Assembly (NCBI GenBank): GCA_015228815.1
Contig: JADGCV010000009.1
Span: forward strand, 55,679 to 119,678
Length of the DNA stretch: 64,000 bases
Direction: 5' to 3'
Origin: Magnetococcales bacterium
Lineage (GTDB): Bacteria > Pseudomonadota > Magnetococcia > Magnetococcales > UBA8363
In this document: one piece after another, positions 63,201 through 64,000 of the stretch
Layout of the letters: the number at the start of each line of letters is the position of its first letter
How positions within the stretch are numbered: position 1 is the first letter of the stretch
Translations under genes and position numbers: made by a program
Notes under the pieces: generated by a model
Told to the model about the DNA's origin: nothing
Databases searched by the model: none
Seen by the model: only the letters and a program-made list of their open reading frames with translations

Positions 63201-63840
63201 GTTCTCCAGGGACCATGCGTCCCACGACCAGATCAAGATTTTCAAGGGTCATGCCGTCGCCGGAACGGGCGTCGTGCCAGACGGCCTTCCCTTTTTCCAC
63301 CTCGATTCCCTGAAACATCACCGCCGCCATCAGCGAGGGGGTGCGGGAAGCGGCATCGGTGGTCTGGTGTGTCTCCTCCCGCTTTCCGTCATTCCCGTCC
63401 GGCGCGTTTCCAGGGGCATTCCGCGACACCGCGTCATCGGATCGTCCGAGATCCTCCCAGTTGCCGACCCCTTCCGCGTTGCGTGCCAGATTGAGAACCA
63501 ACCCCTTGACCACCACGGTATCCACCGCCACCTGCCGCCGCAGCAAAGGTTCCAGGCGGACCCGAACCTCCAGGGAAGAGACCTGGGCAAAGGGTTCGGT
63601 GCCAAAACCCGGGGCGTTGCCCAAGGCGACATCGGTCGCACGGATCCCGATCCAGGGGAACAGGGAAACGTGCAAGCCCTCTCCGAGACGCAGCTCACGA
63701 CCGGTATGTTCCCGAACCAGACGCGCCATCTCGTCCCGATAATCATTGGGATCGATGAAGGCCGTGATCCCCACCGCGACCGCCATGGCAAAAACGACAA
63801 CCACCAGAAAGAGTTTCATCAGAAGTTTCAATGGTTTCAC
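60208..63840 (-). CDS. AsmA-family protein
   Basis: The 1210-residue protein has an N-terminal membrane anchor (LLMKLFLVVVVFAMAVAVGITAFI) followed by the AsmA signature FIDPNDYRDEMARLVREHTGRELRLGEGLHVSLFPWIGIRATDVALGNAPGFG. Long beta-rich repeats follow. The C-terminal AsmA domain contains GVLRVHPLVAKLYQGTVKVDIDADFR and VGGEGQADLPKDSVNYRI. Family members bridge the inner and outer membranes and are implicated in phospholipid transport. GTG 63840 has GGAGGTGACC upstream. The C-terminus is a charged helical tail. Confidence 0.9.
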   Translation of the reverse strand: MKPLKLLMKLFLVVVVFAMAVAVGITAFIDPNDYRDEMARLVREHTGRELRLGEGLHVSLFPWIGIRATDVALGNAPGFGTEPFAQVSSLEVRVRLEPLLRRQVAVDTVVVKGLVLNLARNAEGVGNWEDLGRSDDAVSRNAPGNAPDGNDGKREETHQTTDAASRTPSLMAAVMFQGIEVEKGKAVWHDARSGDGMTLENLDLVVGRMVPGEPVAMEFHSDLLPAKGERAGQLGFKGQIKIKPEQGVAEGIVERLSFALADRGGTNEGVSMALAGGLSVRLADMATGITLDKGEIKASESFTGGAALQANFKGGVDFDPGQRTVRLKLQQVGLEAGGERLAGIKVHAGMDVDGQVDLATRMVVATMAGLNVEAREGTLKDGFLRLEAPGRLRADLNRGDAEIALAEMSLKGEGAVFSGGGFTGRMDALFRVDWQRDRLETVLDKAILEMTGGAFQTGGGELRFHAETLLAMKTGALEGNLSGFSFSVHGPMVDNGRVETTGSIAWNMKEGGAGPLVMDLSGMTLRVRDGFLGANGQSTMRCQARMTMPAGGDTLQGVFRECSVDARGPVVGGGRLSGRLAGSLATHLKGGTVLLKPFEVSLKNTEGTAVAGIESIDGTFELTVDPQRRHYAADFSRLSLQTRDKSLGGGLGRLDLTGRVEADLKNGEVSTQATRLEITIAGGVAGKGRVQVAGPVQISTLLDGPQVRTTLKDLALSYQDEDAGGGTLAGTLSGGVAVDLKKGTVDLSGIDVLLAGARMNAEMKVAGIGKHPTWDGTWRIHEFNLAELLAKLHRQPPRTRDPRALRKVSLAASVKGAGDHLTLDAMELLLDESRMTGTMGILRFAPLALVFDLNVDGIDLDRYRDPEEKAVVERKEAKGFPGDKGNTAAARKSVVAAPGTSGETMGLPDMKGTLRLGRLKAFDVRLTDAVMTLTADKGVLRVHPLVAKLYQGTVKVDIDADFRVAEPKTVVKAALDSVQGGPFLADVTGVDRIVGKADGSADLAFRGLEANAIKRSLNGKVRFEFGDGAIKGINIARMIRTAYQVVKGMPPESDAKAEQTDFSEFSATVNWNNGVATNDDLNLKSPLLRVGGEGQADLPKDSVNYRIRAAVVGSLVGQGGKPIGELDNITVPIRVSGTPTHPRYQVDLKGLIKENVKEEAKQKIIEKIEKKLEKKMDDGLREKLQEKGLDRVLEQVVPKGLDGLLNKIPF

Positions 63841-63920
63841 AAGGTCACCTCCATCCGGGCATGATGCCCATCGGGCGCAGTGGAGAAATCAAGACTTTGG
63901 GGGAAATCCCCTGGACTCCC

Positions 63921-63954
63921 GGATTCGGAATTATTGAAAGAAAAAAGGGGTCTA
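63921..63954 (+). repeat. Dispersed repeat core upstream of AsmA gene
   Basis: GGAATTATTGAAAGAAAAAAGGGGTCT matches the family core. The flanking TTTGGGGGAAATCCCC (63896-63912) is a related hairpin. It lies just upstream of the AsmA gene, in the last intergenic stretch of the window. Confidence 0.7.
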
Positions 63955-64000
63955 ATGGTATGGTCCGCCCCGTTCCCAACGGCCTCGAAATGGGCCAAGA

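Noticed and set aside
1..64000. tRNA, rRNA, riboswitch or CRISPR elements
   Set aside because: None was convincing on reading. Absence should be confirmed with covariance models.

Overview
The window reads as a GC-rich chromosome segment of a Gram-negative, motile, environmental proteobacterium. The support is a PstCAB-PhoU operon, a methyl-accepting chemotaxis protein, PAS-type histidine kinases, a GGDEF protein, an AsmA-family protein, a very large FecR-domain surface protein and an O-antigen-type ABC ATPase. A Magnetococcia-like relative would fit, but that is an impression from gene style. No rRNA, tRNA, magnetosome gene or other lineage marker is present.

Layout. 0-9 kb (minus strand): a CYTH/apaH locus broken by a partial tandem duplication that carries a DUF488 gene pair, then a guanylate-kinase-like gene, a CBS protein, rimI-tsaB, a cytidylate-kinase-like gene, dinG and an exported protein with CZB-like segments. 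9-22 kb: a GT2 glycosyltransferase, phoU-pstBAC without pstS, a decayed AlbA_2-type gene coupled to an orphan ParA, a Wzt-like ATPase, a thiamine-binding-like protein, a PstS-like protein and an SMC-like ATPase with internal membrane helices plus its small partner. 22-45 kb: an ATP-grasp-like/MFS/DUF2782 operon, an MCP, a 2384-residue FecR multi-domain adhesin, two translationally coupled histidine kinases, a three-gene DUF262/AAA/unknown operon that looks like a defence candidate, a REC-PAS-GGDEF protein and an HExxH protein. 54-64 kb: housekeeping genes (apgM, mdh, siroheme-type dehydrogenase, MTHFR-like, AsmA), an HNH nuclease and an orphan XRE-S24 repressor.

The most notable region is 45.7-53.9 kb, a complete diversity-generating retroelement (DGR). 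It has a DGR reverse transcriptase (YMDD, and IGNLTSQ of the (I/V/L)GxxxSQ class), an Avd-like protein, a 110-bp template repeat (TR) and three variable repeats (VRs) at the 3' ends of formylglycine-generating-enzyme-like (FGE, C-type-lectin fold) domains. The FGE domains cap a cyclase-like/NACHT protein, a TIR protein and a stand-alone FGE protein. VR1 differs from TR at 17 positions and VR2 at 15, all at template adenines. VR2 also has a 2-nt deletion that shifts the frame. VR3 is the same length but carries about 14 non-adenine differences and has lost the downstream hairpin, so it looks retired. The reading is an adaptive sensor set: the FGE lectin fold is the variable recognition surface, and NACHT or TIR is the signalling or effector part.

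The RT cassette lies between inverted copies of the VR 3' end plus hairpin, and between clusters of TGTCACTTT motifs that may be sites for the cassette's own HTH protein. A dispersed repeat family (core ATTATTGAAAGAAAAAAGGGG, often with GGTACCTGGGCAGTTAC) occurs at least six times and in one case forms the 3' end of a coding sequence.
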